Shown piece by piece: positions 1 through 10,266 of a stretch of DNA of 64,000 nt. The position numbers and the translations under genes were made by a program. Each line of letters starts with the position of its first letter. Position 1 is the stretch's first letter. Source of the stretch: Rhynchopus euleeides. Taxonomy: Eukaryota > Euglenozoa > Diplonemea > Diplonemida > Diplonemidae. Under the pieces are notes generated by a model. The model was not told the DNA's origin, made no database searches, and saw nothing but the letters and a program-made list of their open reading frames with translations. The DNA lies in contig OY723286.1 in the NCBI GenBank assembly GCA_963210315.1, positions 1,736,001 through 1,800,000 of the forward strand. Reading direction: 5' to 3'.

Positions 1-1
1 T

Positions 2-1066
2 GACACGACTGGGAGCCGTGCGGTCACAGCAGACTCATTGTTCATTCTGTGCGGGTGCTACGGTGATGTGCAGCGTGTGAAGTTCCTGAAGGAGCCGACC
101 CAGGCGCTGGTGGAGCTGGCGTCTGTCCGGCAGGCGGAGACGGTGCGCGTGAACCTCGACAGGATCTCCCTCTTCGGCACACCGATCCGCGTTCACGGTG
201 CGACCAACGGGCAGGTTATCCCGCCGGGCCGCGCTGAGGATGTTGGTGACGTGCTGAACTTCATGGACTACACAGGCAACAAGCTGCACCGCTTCGCCAC
301 CAACCCCCGCAGCTACGACAACATCGCATCGCCGAAGCCCACGCTGATGGTGTGGGGGTTCCCCGAATCCTACCCGTGTGAGGACATGGTCAACCTCTTC
401 ACCAACTACGGCACGGTGGAGTCCTACAAGCTGGGGCCGCAGGTCACAACAGGCCCGATGCTGCTTGTGCAGATGGAGAACACCGACCAGGCATCCGTGT
501 GTCTCCTGAACCTGCACGACCTGCCTGTGTCCGCGGAGGACGGCACCGATGTGGCACAGAACCTGCGGATCAACTTTGCGAAGGACAACCTGCACGCCCC
601 GCAGGGTGACGTCCCCCTGGCCAACTGCAACGTGCTGGTGAAGGGGCTGCCGATGGAGTACACCAACGAGCAGCTGTACGAGCTTTTCGTTCCCTACGGC
701 GTGCTCAGGCGGCATACAATCTGGCAGGACAAGGCGACCGGGAAGCCCAAGGGCTTCGGTCTGGTTGACTACACAGTATGCAGCGCACATCGTACCCACA
801 CCTTTGATCAGGCTGATCAGCACTGTTCTGACAGAACGAACAGGAATACCTGTGCGGGCAGGAACGAGCAGGAATACCTGTGCGAATGACACCTTCGTTC
901 TTCTTTCTCACATCGCGGTTTTTGTCTTGCTCCGCTGAACCACCACCCACCCCCCACCACCTCCTCACAGAACCAGGAAGATGCACGGAACGCTATTGCG
1001 GCGCTGAACAACTACACCATCCCCGGGACAGCCTGTACGCTGACGGTCGGCTCGAAGTACCTGTAA
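2..1066 (+). CDS. PTB-like RNA-binding protein with RRM domains (5' end outside window)
   Basis: Two exons, 2-775 and 971-1066, joined in phase 0 across an intron that starts GTATGC and ends CTCACAG. The reading frame is already open at base 2 and the first residues (VTADSLFILCGCYGDVQRVK) match the third RRM of animal polypyrimidine-tract-binding proteins, so the gene starts upstream of the window. A linker with the PTB-like LHRF motif leads into a second RRM (about 340-575). A third RRM follows (about 620-1050) and carries a classical RNP1, KGFGLVDY, which PTB RRMs lack. The intron splits this last RRM, and the exon 2 product NQEDARNAIAALNNYTIPG completes its final helix and strand. Family members bind pyrimidine-rich RNA and regulate splicing, stability or translation. 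The PTB/hnRNP L assignment is strong for the first two domains. The terminal domain resembles ELAV/CELF-type RRMs more. Confidence 0.88.
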
Positions 1067-3477
1067 GCTGAATCACCTGAGCTGTCCTTCCACCGAAGAC
1101 AGGAAAGGGGAGCCCGGTTGTCCTGTCGTGGCGAGCACGACAGGAAGAGTCGGTTTCTTTGGACATCTGGGGTGGGGGTGGGGGTGGGGGTCCGAACCCC
1201 GGACGGGGAGGGAGAGGGGGGGGGTGTGTGTCTGGGCGGGTGAAGGGGGAGGGGCCAACACCTCACCCCACCCCCCTCCCTCTGCCCGACCCCCACCCTG
1301 TCCCCCAAGCCTGCACCGCTAGACGTTCTGTTTCACCTGCGTTGTCAGACTCCGGGTGGGTGCCCCCCTCCCTGCCTTGTTCTCCCCCCTCCACCGCTGG
1401 GGTGAGGGACCATTAGATGTTTGATGCCAAACCCGCTGCACATAATGTGAAGGGGGAGGGCACGCCATGTGACTTTGCCTTTGCTCTGCTGTCTTTCCTT
1501 TTGTTTCCCGTTGGGGGGGAAGAGGATCAGTAAAGTAGAGGGTTGTGTGGGTACTTTACCTCGGTACTGCCTAGGTACTGACCAAGGAAGTAGAGGAGTT
1601 GGGTGGGTACTGACCGAGCGTCGCCGTGCCTCAGGCGATTCTGCCCAAGGCTATTGCATGGAATAGACCTGCGGGGTTCCCTCCCCCTTTTCTTTTCTTC
1701 GGTGTTCCCGTATTGAGCGGCTTTTGAGCCTGAGCAGAAGGGATCATTTCTCCTTCGGAGTGGAGTGGTGAGGGGGGGGGGGGGTAGTGTGTCTGGAAGC
1801 CACCCTGGCAGGGGATGCCTGGGTTGCAGCAGATAACCGAACGAAAAAATAGGAAGTAACCACTGAGAGGGGAGGGGGTGACGGCTGTGCCGACAGCATC
1901 GCCCAAACCTGTGCCCCCCCTTCCCCTGCCCCATCCCCGCCCGGACCCGGGACCCGACCCACTGGAGACCTCGGAGCGAACGAAGGTTGGCATATGATTC
2001 TCCTGGCTCTCTCCTGAAGTGGGTCCCCCCCCCCCCCAACAAAAAACCCAACGGGGTAGGGGGGTGTTTCTTGAGGTGCCTTGCTCCCGTGTCAATTTGC
2101 AGCCGGCTTTTATGAGGACACCTTTTCTCACTATTCTGCATTGAGGAAAATGTCCCTCCACTGCAGCAAATTATACCCGCTCCCCTCCAGCAGTGGAATG
2201 ATTTCATTCTCTTCCCCCTCTTTGACAGGGTCACAGCGGGATCAAACTCAAAGATTTCAAATGCCGTGCTGCGGAGTACCTGACTCCAAACGACGGCTTT
2301 TTCCCTTTTTGCCGACTTCGAAAGGGGGCTGGGTGGTGGTGGTGGTGGTGGGGGAAGAGAGAGACAAGCCCTTTCCTCTGTGTGGGAGCGAAGAGAAGGG
2401 GACATTTTCTTCATTTCTGCAAATGTCGAGATTTTGTGGGATTTCAGGTTTGTGCTTTCTTCAGGTGGTCTTTCGCGAATCCCCGATCCGGACCCCGCAC
2501 GACGAATTAAGTCAAAAATGTGTTTTCGGGAGGAGGGATCGGGGAAAGGACTCTTTTCTAAGTCAGGGGACCAGGGCCAAGTCTGCTTGGTTGGCAGGAC
2601 ATGCATGCTTTTTTGAATTGACCGTCCATACGACGGCAATAACGAGGAGATCGACATCCCGCCTTTTTGTGATAACCTTTTTTGGACGCGGATGTGTGGT
2701 GCGGTCGTTTCTGCAGCAAAAAAAATGTTCAGGGGTGCAGGTGCAGCAGACGTCGAGTGGGGCAAAATCCTGAGCAGAGGCTGCAGTGAACCCAAAATTG
2801 CACCCCTTCCAGACCCTCCTCAACCCGACTGGATTTTACCACGAACTTCCTCCCATCTAACCGCGAGGGGCCTCCTCATCTTTTTGGATCCCCATCGAGT
2901 TTCCGCAGAGTGCATGTTTTTCAGAGTCGAAACAAACCTCAACAAGAGTATCTCCGGGCAGTGATTTGATCTGGCTGCGTGCCTGTCATTTTCCCAGCCA
3001 TTTTCCCGCCAAGTTCAATCGCCAAGTTGGCTCTTTCCTTTCATTTTCTTTGAGTTTTCGAACATTTTTTTCTTCCAGCACAGTTTTTTTTTACGCACAC
3101 GACCTTCGCGCGGAAAGTGTCATTCAGCTCTGCCAAACGTGCTCTACACACCACCCCCTTCATCAGGCAAGTGGGTTTGTAAGTGTGTGTGGAAGCGTCA
3201 ACGCATCAAACGAAGTACCAAGTAGTAGAGGAAGAGCGGCAGAGTTGAAGTGACACTTTTGCGAGTTCGGTGATTTTGATTCAGCCCCCCCCGCCCCCAT
3301 GCGACCAATTTTTGCCGTTGAAAATTTTACACCAAATCCACCCACAGGCCTGCCCGCCCACCACACACACCCCCACATCACCCCCCCCTCTCCCTCGGTG
3401 CACACCTCTGCACGAAACGGAGGCGGGTGGCGGAGGGGAGGGGCTTGGTCCCAGTCCCCAGTGTGTGAGTCGAGGGC
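1067..3477. other. Intergenic spacer, no gene supported
   Basis: Nothing here looks coding by composition or recognisable motifs. The spacer holds many G and C runs (for example 1170-1230, 1770-1790, 2025-2040), a short GGT microsatellite near 2334-2352 and T-rich stretches. A reverse-strand reading of about 420 codons over 1527-2795 is low-complexity and proline/serine-rich and I reject it. The 5' UTR and promoter of the next gene must lie in the last few hundred bases, but I see no diagnostic motif. Confidence 0.6.
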
Positions 3478-4179
3478 ATGTCGGCGTGGCGTGGCTGTGC
3501 TGCGACGATCCTCAATGTGTCGGGATGCGCCCACCGGGGCGGTGTGCTGCCCGGCTATACCGCGTCGCGACGACGCCGCCCGGCAGGGGGGGGCTCCGTG
3601 ACACTCTCTGCGGGTTGCGTTACACAGGTCGTGCAGAGGCGGGGCTACTCCACACCACCGCAGGGAGGGGAAACGTCGATGCCGGAGCATCAGTCACAGC
3701 CCCGGATGTCGACTGTCAAGCGGATTGAGAATCTTGTCGCCGGGAAAAGCGCGTCTGGGGAGAGGGCCAAGGTGACCAACGTCAGCCTCGACCAGGCGTT
3801 CCGACGCCAGCGAAACCGGGTGATGAAGGTGGGCAGTGCGGCGGAGAAGGACCATTGGGACAGATTGGGTTCCGCGTGGAGGCTGATTCCCACCGCGAAG
3901 AAGACACGTGTTGTCACAACAGACACGGATGCGAGCCAGCTGAATGAGATATTGAAGCTAATCGAGGAGACAGGCGCTCTGGATAAAGTGTTGGCGCAGC
4001 ACGCCGAGGCCCAGGAGGTGAAGGAGCGTGACCATGTTGACGAGATAGTCATCAAAGGCGTCTGTGTCGCGATTGTCATTGTCGTCCTCCTGTCCTTCAT
4101 CTCCATCCACCAAATGAACTCTGCGAAGGAGGCTGAGCGGAAGTCGACTCTCTCGGAGAGACGAAAAGAAGAACAATGA
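3478..4179 (+). CDS. Unknown single-span membrane protein with mitochondrial-style leader
   Basis: Intronless reading frame of 233 codons. I do not recognise the family. Residues 1-65 are rich in Arg, Ser, Ala and Gly without acidic residues and end in QRRGYSTPPQ, which resembles a mitochondrial presequence cleavage region (RGYS/T). A soluble charged middle follows (about 75-188). One hydrophobic segment spans about 190-212 (VCVAIVIVVLLSFISI), and a 21-residue, very charged tail closes the protein. An inner-membrane or organelle-envelope protein anchored near its C terminus would fit; that is inference. The start is uncertain. A second in-frame ATG at 3679 gives a 166-residue protein without the leader, and the leader region could be 5' UTR. 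The frame ends with TGA at 4177-4179, and codon use in the middle part resembles the neighbouring genes. Confidence 0.6.
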   Translation: MSAWRGCAATILNVSGCAHRGGVLPGYTASRRRRPAGGGSVTLSAGCVTQVVQRRGYSTPPQGGETSMPEHQSQPRMSTVKRIENLVAGKSASGERAKVTNVSLDQAFRRQRNRVMKVGSAAEKDHWDRLGSAWRLIPTAKKTRVVTTDTDASQLNEILKLIEETGALDKVLAQHAEAQEVKERDHVDEIVIKGVCVAIVIVVLLSFISIHQMNSAKEAERKSTLSERRKEEQ

Positions 4180-4555
4180 GGTGGGGCCGAAGGAGGAGAA
4201 GCTGCACCTTGCGGCTGTGAACAGCAACAGAGGGGGGAGGGGGGAGGAATAGCCTTCCTGCGTTGCACCCTGGTGCATGCCCCGCAGAGCCTGACGAAGG
4301 GCTCTGCGGAACGGCACTGCCGTGGATGCGGAGGTGTTATCTCATCAGAGTTTTGCGAGGCGTAGCCGATGCTCAACAAAATGATGGCGTGTGGGTGTGG
4401 GTGGGGTCGGTGTGTGTGCTGGAGGAAGCCGGGTCGGCCAAGATCTGTCGGATGCCTTCTCCGGAACTCGCTTGTAGAAAAGGGGCCTGTGTTGTCCGGC
4501 TGGTTCCGGTTGGGCGGTGGGGGGGGGGGAGGGCAAGGCTGGACAAATGCTGCAT

Positions 4556-4641
4556 TTTAAAAATAAAAAACATAAAATAAAATAAAGTGCAATAAAATGC
4601 AGTAAAGTGCAGTAAAATGCAGTAAAGTGCAATAAAGTGCA
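4556..4641 (+). repeat. TGCARTAAA tandem array, copy 1
   Basis: About 8 imperfect units of a 10-bp motif alternating between GCAGTAAAGT and GCAATAAAAT. It is AT-rich against a GC-rich background. A second array of the same motif in the same orientation lies at 5327-5391, about 690 bp downstream. Confidence 0.75.
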
Positions 4642-5326
4642 GGAGAGCGTGTTGTAGGGGTGGCTCGGCGTGACGGTGGGCAGGACGCTGACCTGCCGTG
4701 CCAGGGGACCCTGATCCGCCCACTCTGGCCAACACAAGGCCACCAAGGCAGTACCCCCGCCAGGCCCGCCCTGCTGCTGTTCGGCATGCTTGATGCTGCT
4801 TCCGAGCGCCGGGGCCAATCAGGCAGCAGGCGCACCCCAGCACCGCAGGCGCAGCAGGGCGGACCAGCACGGCGGTGTGCGGTGGGCAGTCCACCTTCCT
4901 CGGACGTTGTACAGCTGAGCTGATCTGGCGTACGGGTTCTTCACCATCCCGTTCGGGGAGGCTGGACATCAGAGCGGACTGAAAGCACTCAAAGCAGGAC
5001 TGAAGCCAGGCGGAGGCCGCACCGATCAGGTCCTGCTAACCCACCGACCCAACATAGGCAGGGCACATCCATCCCGGCCTGCATTCTCTGCCGGAGCCTT
5101 GGTGCGTCCCTGTGACCTTCAGGAGAACCTCCGTGCAGGAGCGGTACTTTTTGCCATCTTCTGCGGGTTTGCGGCTGTCCGCAAACTTGCAGACGTGGCT
5201 GCACCTCTGTAAAGTGGGTGTGACTCCAGCATTTGGCCTGTCCATAGTGGTCCTCCCAGCTGTACGTATGCGAAGCCCAAGGCACCACTCAGGACCATGC
5301 ACTTTATCCAAAAATCCGGAAAATAA

Positions 5327-5391
5327 AATACAATAAAATGCAGTAAAATGCAGTATAATAAAGTGCAGTAAAGTGCAGTAAAAATTTGCTG
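5327..5391 (+). repeat. TGCARTAAA tandem array, copy 2
   Basis: About 6 imperfect units (AATAAAATGCAG, TAAAGTGCAG and similar), same motif and orientation as the array at 4556-4641. The two arrays flank a GC-rich segment, as subterminal repeats of an element would, but no terminal duplications are visible. Confidence 0.7.
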
Positions 5392-5776
5392 CCAGCCTTG
5401 GGGGAGGGGGCAACAGCAAGTGTTGAGGCACAATATTCAAAATGAAACGCGAAGGCAGGGGAGGAGGGGCGTTTATGTGGTATAGACGCTTTGCACGATA
5501 CGCATTGTTGCGTCAGGTTGTGTGCTGCCGTGCAAGGCGTTAGTGGAGGGGGAGGAGGGGGGGGCTGAGGTTGGGGGGGGGGGGCGGGGGTGGTGTGTGC
5601 GTGTCGGCGTAAACGTAGTAGACGAGTGAATGACAACCACGAATTTTTTGTCATTGCTGCATCACCTTTTTCATGTGCTGTGCGAGACAACAAAATGCCT
5701 GACCGACAGACGCGCAATCGGGTGCATGGCCCCTCCAACCACCACCACCCCCCCGCCCTAGGGCGGGTCGAAAGCC

Positions 5777-5958
5777 TGTCCCAAAATGGGGTTTTTCGAC
5801 ATAGCAGCCGCGGCCCTCTATTTGACCTTCTGACCCCCCAGAACCCACCATACCCCGGTTTTTGGGCCCTAGGAGTCCGATTTTCGGGCTCCCGAGCCCC
5901 GGAAAGTCGATTTTTGATGATGTCAAAATTTTGTTCCCTATACTGCACCTCAGGGTCA
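5777..5958 (+). repeat. Left terminal inverted repeat of the 1.5-kb element
   Basis: Mirror of 7087-7269. It includes GGGCTCCCGAGCCC-like and GGGCCC palindromic words and the terminal word TGTCCCAAAATGGGG. A few scattered mismatches are visible towards the inner end. Confidence 0.75.
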
Positions 5959-7086
5959 CGCACAGGTTCGCCAATCCCCTATCAGCCCATGTGCAGGCCC
6001 ACTTTCTCGACCTCCTCCACCCCTTCCTCCCCTGCGTCCTCAAGACCCACTATAGGTGCCAATCCTGCATCTTTCGACCCTCTTCCCACTCCAGCGTCGC
6101 ACCAAACTGTTGAATGCGGGCAGCCACCATCTCCTTCTCTGTATACACTGCCAGATCGTGCAAAGATGCATACTGATGCAGAGTGGGAACCGTCATCAAC
6201 TTGCACAGTGTGCGGTGCTTGGCTGCAAGGGACAGGCGGCACAACTGGCCACTGCTCCGACACTGAGATGCTGGTCTGGCCAACGAACTCTTTGTAAGTT
6301 GAAAGGTCTCCTCTGTCGGGAGGGGGGTTTGCAAACCAACCCTCACGACTTGCTCATGGCTTGCTGAGCAAGGCGTGCAATGACTTTCTGATTATTCAGG
6401 ACGTGCATTCGAAGCCCGCGCACTTCTTCTGTGAAATGGTTGTTTCGAGAGTTGCACTGTGTGGTTCCTTGATCCCCTTCCTCGCCTCATCGTACGGGGG
6501 ACGCTTGAATGTCCCGAGCATATCCTTCGCAGCGCCTTTAGCCAGTTCTGCGCACTCGTCATTCCATAAGGCGCGTGCAGCATAAATACCCGGACACTGT
6601 TCTGAGACCAGGTCCCACAGGACCCTGGTCTTGAGCGCCCAGAAGAGAACCTTGATGATAAGCTCGGGCTCTGCGTTGCAGCTGGGTACTCGCTGCGCTC
6701 TTCACCTCCCTTGACTGTCTGCATCCACAGGAGAGATGCTTCGCAGATAACGGCAGCAGTGGCAAGTGTTTAGTCGGGACAGTTCACCTGCCTTGCATTC
6801 TAAGAGAGCATTCTTATGAGGGCATCAACACTAATGCATCACTGTCGGCTATGATGCCATCCTCCCTGTTCCTGGCAGCTCCGAGTTCAATAGCAGGCCA
6901 CCCAACGACTGTGTCAGATGGCAGTATTCGATGCCATCTTCTCACTGTCCGAATCGTTGGGATACGACGTTGTTTGTGGCGCGGATGAGCGGTTGCATCA
7001 GAAAATCACAGCCGCAGGATGGTGTGCGCTCGGACGTCCCAGGATGAGAGTGTTTTACTATCTGCCCGTGGCAGGCGTCCGTGCCA

Positions 7087-7269
7087 GGACCCGGAGGTGC
7101 AGTATAGGGAACGGAAAAATTGACATCATCAAAAATCGACTTTCCGGGGCTCGGGAGCCCGAAAATCGGACTCCTAGGGCCCAAAAACCGGGGTATGGTG
7201 GGTTCTGGGGGGTCAGAAGGTCAAATAGAGGGCCGCGGCTGCTATGTCGAAAAACCCCATTTTGGGACA
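7087..7269 (-). repeat. Right terminal inverted repeat of the 1.5-kb element
   Basis: Reverse complement of 5777-5958. It ends CCCCATTTTGGGACA, followed directly by an A-rich run and then the GGGTACCC array at 7301. Confidence 0.75.
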
Positions 7270-7300
7270 AAAAAAGGGGCACGACGCGGTCTTCACCTCC

Positions 7301-7479
7301 CGGCGGGTACCCGGGTTCCCGCCTCCGGGTACCCGGCCGGGTGGTCCGCCGGGTACCCGGGGGTACCCCCCGGATACCACCGGATACCGGGATCCGGATA
7401 CCCGGATCCCGGTATCCGGCCCGGTATCCGGCCGGGTACCCGGGCGGGTACCCGCCCGGGTACCCGGCCCGGGAACCCG
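7301..7479. repeat. Array of GGGTACCCGG palindromes
   Basis: About 180 bp built almost entirely from overlapping variants of the self-complementary word CCGGGTACCCGG, with GGATCC and GGTATCC variants. There is no unique spacer sequence. A second array of the same type lies at 10061-10136. Both are in non-coding DNA, and the second ends 130 bp before the start of the SGNH gene. Confidence 0.85.
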
Positions 7480-7612
7480 TGAATTATTGTCCATAACCCA
7501 GAGTGTCTAGGGGGACCCTTTTCGAATTTTTTTTTCGGGGGGGTCCTATTTTGGACGTTTGAGCCCGATTTCGAAGGAATTTTTGAGTTTTGAGCCTATT
7601 TTGGGCCAGGAG

Positions 7613-7909
7613 ATGGATGAGGACGACGGGGCCACGACGGTGGGGGAGTGGGAGGAGCAGTTCTGCCCCGACGTGCACCGACCGCAGGAGGAGCAGGAGG
7701 CGGCGCTCCGGGCCATTCAGGCTTGGTGGGCCGAGTTGGGGGATGACAAGGCCTCACAGGCGGAGGCGTACAACGTGGTCTGTTGTCGTCTGAGGGCGCG
7801 GGCAGGCAAGCGGGCGCGGGCGAGCCGGCCAGGGGCGCGGGGGTCTTCGCAGCGGAGTTCCCAGGGGTCCCAGAGCCAGGGGAGTAGGGCCGCCAGGGGA
7901 GCGAGATAG
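7613..7909 (+). CDS. Small acidic-to-basic ORF, possible gene
   Basis: Open frame of 98 codons starting at an ATG (MDEDDGATTVGEWEEQF) and ending TAG. The N-terminal half is acidic and looks helical (EEQEAALRAIQAWWAEL). The C-terminal third is rich in Arg, Ser, Gly and Gln, as in nuclear or RNA-binding tails. Composition is more protein-like than other spacer ORFs and there are no homopolymer runs. It sits between the GGGTACCC array and a C-rich spacer, so it could also be a remnant inside a mobile element. No family is recognised. Confidence 0.35.
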   Translation: MDEDDGATTVGEWEEQFCPDVHRPQEEQEAALRAIQAWWAELGDDKASQAEAYNVVCCRLRARAGKRARASRPGARGSSQRSSQGSQSQGSRAARGAR

Positions 7910-10060
7910 CCGTAGGTCGGCTCCCCCCCCCCCCTACCCCCCTCTTTCCTTTCGCCCCTCCCCCCCCCCCCTCCCGTTCCCCACCCCCGTGCCCCCTTCC
8001 CCTTTCTTCCGGTGAATGCGCCAGCGGAGTCGGTCCACGCCCTCGCTGTCAGTCGCTTTCGCCTCTCCCCCCCTGCCCCCCCCCCCCCCTTTACCTCGCC
8101 CCCTTTTCCCCTCACCAGCGGGCTGCCCCTTGTGAATGGTAGACTTACCTACAGCCCCTTGTTCATGCCGCCAGCACGGAGCCCCACGCAGCTCAACCCC
8201 GGCCAGTGCGCGGTTTGTTTGCCCTAGAGCTTTGTTGTTCGTGTAGTTCATGTTACAGTGCTAAGAGCCCGTAGAAGCAAAAGTAGAACCTGCTGCGCTA
8301 GCCCCACCAAGCAGCCACAGTACGACAGGACGCGCGCAGGCACCGGGCCCCCTCTCCTAAAAAAAAAAAAATTTTGGGCCCTAAAACGCGTTAAAACGGG
8401 TCCCGGAATTTCCGGAAAATGGCTGTTTTTTGGCCTTGGCGAAATTTCGCCCAAACTATTGACCCAAACTTGTCTGGGCCCATAATCGGGTCCTGGTGGT
8501 CTGGAACTGTCCATTTTCGAAGGCAGTCGTGAGAAAATCGCGACGTTTCGCCCCGAATTCTCACTCATGTGACCCCAAAAATCAAGCAAATGAGGTTTGC
8601 TCCGGCTTACACAACTCCAAATCCGAGTTGTGGAAGCCGGACCTTGTTGTGGGAGAAAATCGGCCAAGTGAGGAGGTTTCTTGTGCGAAATTCGAGCAAT
8701 AAAGCTCAAGTAATCAAATGCCATGACCCCAACCACAACCCCACCCCCTGCCCTCTGCCCCCCACCCCTGTGCAGGTCATGTGCCCCATCCCATCCCGTG
8801 TTGCCTTGTTGCAGATTTTCAAATTGGGAAATTTCAGGTGACCCGATGATAGGGATGTACCCCGAGGGTCTACCTGCAGGGATCCACTTTTTGCTATGCC
8901 TGCATTGCTGCTGTTTGCGCTTCTCGCCTCCACACACCACCCTGGGGGGAGGGACAGAGGGCGGAGGGGGCTACACACTTACACAACCGATTCGGTCAAA
9001 CAATGCCACGTCATCCCCATTGGGGTCCTGGACCGCGGCGTCTCTCCCAGCGAATTGGTGTCGTCATCAGGCAGGCTAAGTAGTTGTCTACACAGGACAT
9101 TGGTTTTAAGGGGGGTCTGAGTTCTGCGGAACTGGCTTCAAGGGACGCCCCCTCGTAATGACTGGGTGGATGGAGCCAAGTAATACCAGGTGGTCGGACA
9201 CCGGAACTCTCGGCATTTATTAGTCGCGGGAACTGTGTCCGTGTGGTAGGTGACCCCTTCCGATTCCACTGATTCCACTCTTGAACATGTAGTGTTGAAA
9301 GATACTTGGTGTTCTGATGTTTTACAGGGTACTTGACAAAGGAAAGAGGGTGGTCAGTCTTGTGATCCACCCTGAATCCTTCCTGTGAGCAGCAGATCCA
9401 CAACACCTCGACTTCTTTCAGCGGCTGTATTGATATTGCCTGACACAGCAAACATGATTCAATTGGAGGAACAAGCCTCGTACACCAGCGGCCCAAAAGG
9501 TGGATTTCATGTATGGTTTTAGGATTTCCCTTACTACTGATGGTGTAGAGACTACAAAGCCTGACCTGATGACGCCGCCATGAACCTGGGAGACACGCCG
9601 CGTGAGAAGGGACCTCGGTGCGGGGTGGCGTGAAGATCCTGCCTGAGTGCCCTCGTCGGGACCCGCGGTAAACCGTGGCGTTCCCCCCGAGGCAAGTCCA
9701 GGACGAAGGTTGCAGATAACCGCTGCACCTCTTCGTCCGAAAGGAGCTCACAGGATAGGGGAACTGCCCACACCCCACTCACGACAGCGTATCCGAAAGG
9801 TGCACTGCGCGTGTGGTGGCGGTGTCGGGTCCAGACCCACCTCGTTCCCCCATGCCCGTCAGTTGTTGCCCCTCCAGGGGTGGCTGCTGTCTGGCATGGG
9901 GGGCGCCCTCCCTGCCTTGCAAGGGAAAATGTAGAACGGCATGCTGCCCGTTTCTTCATTTTTTCACCTTGCCTGGCAGGGGGGGGCCCACCCTCACGGG
10001 GGGAAAAAGAGGAACGGCATGCTGCCCGTTCACTCTTTTTTCCTCCCGTCGTGGGTGGGC
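7910..10060. other. Spacer, no gene supported
   Basis: C-rich at 7920-8120. An AT-richer part (8340-8720) has words such as TTTTGGGCCC and GAAATTTCGCCC, close in style to the inverted-repeat element but not an obvious copy. A reverse-strand open stretch over 9011-9778 has no recognisable motif and I reject it. Near 9931-10031 the palindrome AACGGCATGCTGCCCGTT occurs twice about 80 bp apart. Confidence 0.5.
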
Positions 10061-10136
10061 GGCTACCCGGGTACCCGGCTGGGTATCCGGCCCGGGTACC
10101 CGGGTATCCGCCGGGTACCCCCCGGGTACCCGGCGG
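10061..10136. repeat. Second GGGTACCCGG palindrome array
   Basis: About 75 bp of CCGGGTACCCGG and GGGTATCCGG variants, same family as 7301-7479. It is followed within 15 bp by the first copy of the 65-bp dispersed repeat and then by the SGNH gene. Confidence 0.8.
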
Positions 10137-10148
10137 TGTGGTGACTAC

Positions 10149-10220
10149 AAAACGGACTAACATTGCGAGAGGGTGCTGGGAGGCTTGCTTTTTTCATTCA
10201 CTCTCAAAGACAATCAAAAC
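10149..10220 (+). repeat. 65-bp dispersed repeat, copy 1 (upstream of SGNH gene)
   Basis: Contains GGACTAACATTGC, then GGTGCTGGGAGGCTTGC, then TTCATTCACTCTC and CAATCAAAACC. It ends 46 bp before the ATG at 10267, so it could be part of the 5' UTR or promoter. Five further copies lie in the window, all in this orientation. Confidence 0.8.
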
Positions 10221-10266
10221 CACATCACGCACGCCACCACCCCCACTGCCAGAAGGCGCTACCACG

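Larger units (their letters stand above)
4180..5776. other. Spacer with two TGCAGTAAA arrays, no gene supported
   Basis: Between the membrane protein gene and the inverted-repeat element. It contains two AT-rich arrays (annotated separately) bracketing about 670 bp of GC-rich sequence (4645-5320). That segment has longish open stretches on both strands but no recognisable domain. G-rich runs lie at 4515-4530 and 5545-5590. Confidence 0.5.
5777..7269. mobile_element. 1.5-kb element with ~180-bp terminal inverted repeats
   Basis: Bases 5777-5958 return as a nearly exact reverse complement at 7087-7269. The outer ends begin TGTCCCAAAATGGGG and finish with its complement, followed by A-rich DNA. 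The inner boundary is the sequence GCACCTC/GAGGTGC. About 1.13 kb lies between the arms. Short open frames occur there on both strands, but none matches a transposase I can recognise. Long inverted repeats with a non-coding interior suggest a non-autonomous DNA transposon or foldback element. I see no clear target-site duplication. The high arm identity suggests recent insertion or repair between the arms. Confidence 0.7.

Noticed and set aside
1527-2795. Reverse-strand open frame of 422 codons
   Set aside because: Low-complexity, built on G/C runs, no domain and no intron or codon pattern like the real genes.
7301-7479. Possible CRISPR-like or spaced repeat array
   Set aside because: There are no unique spacers; the units overlap and are palindromic throughout, and the genome is eukaryotic.
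9011-9778. Reverse-strand frame of 255 codons
   Set aside because: No recognisable motif, unusual residue mix, and no support from neighbours.
9811-10266. Upstream extension of the SGNH reading frame
   Set aside because: It runs through the GGGTACCC palindrome array and has no good start; the protein-like part begins at 10267.
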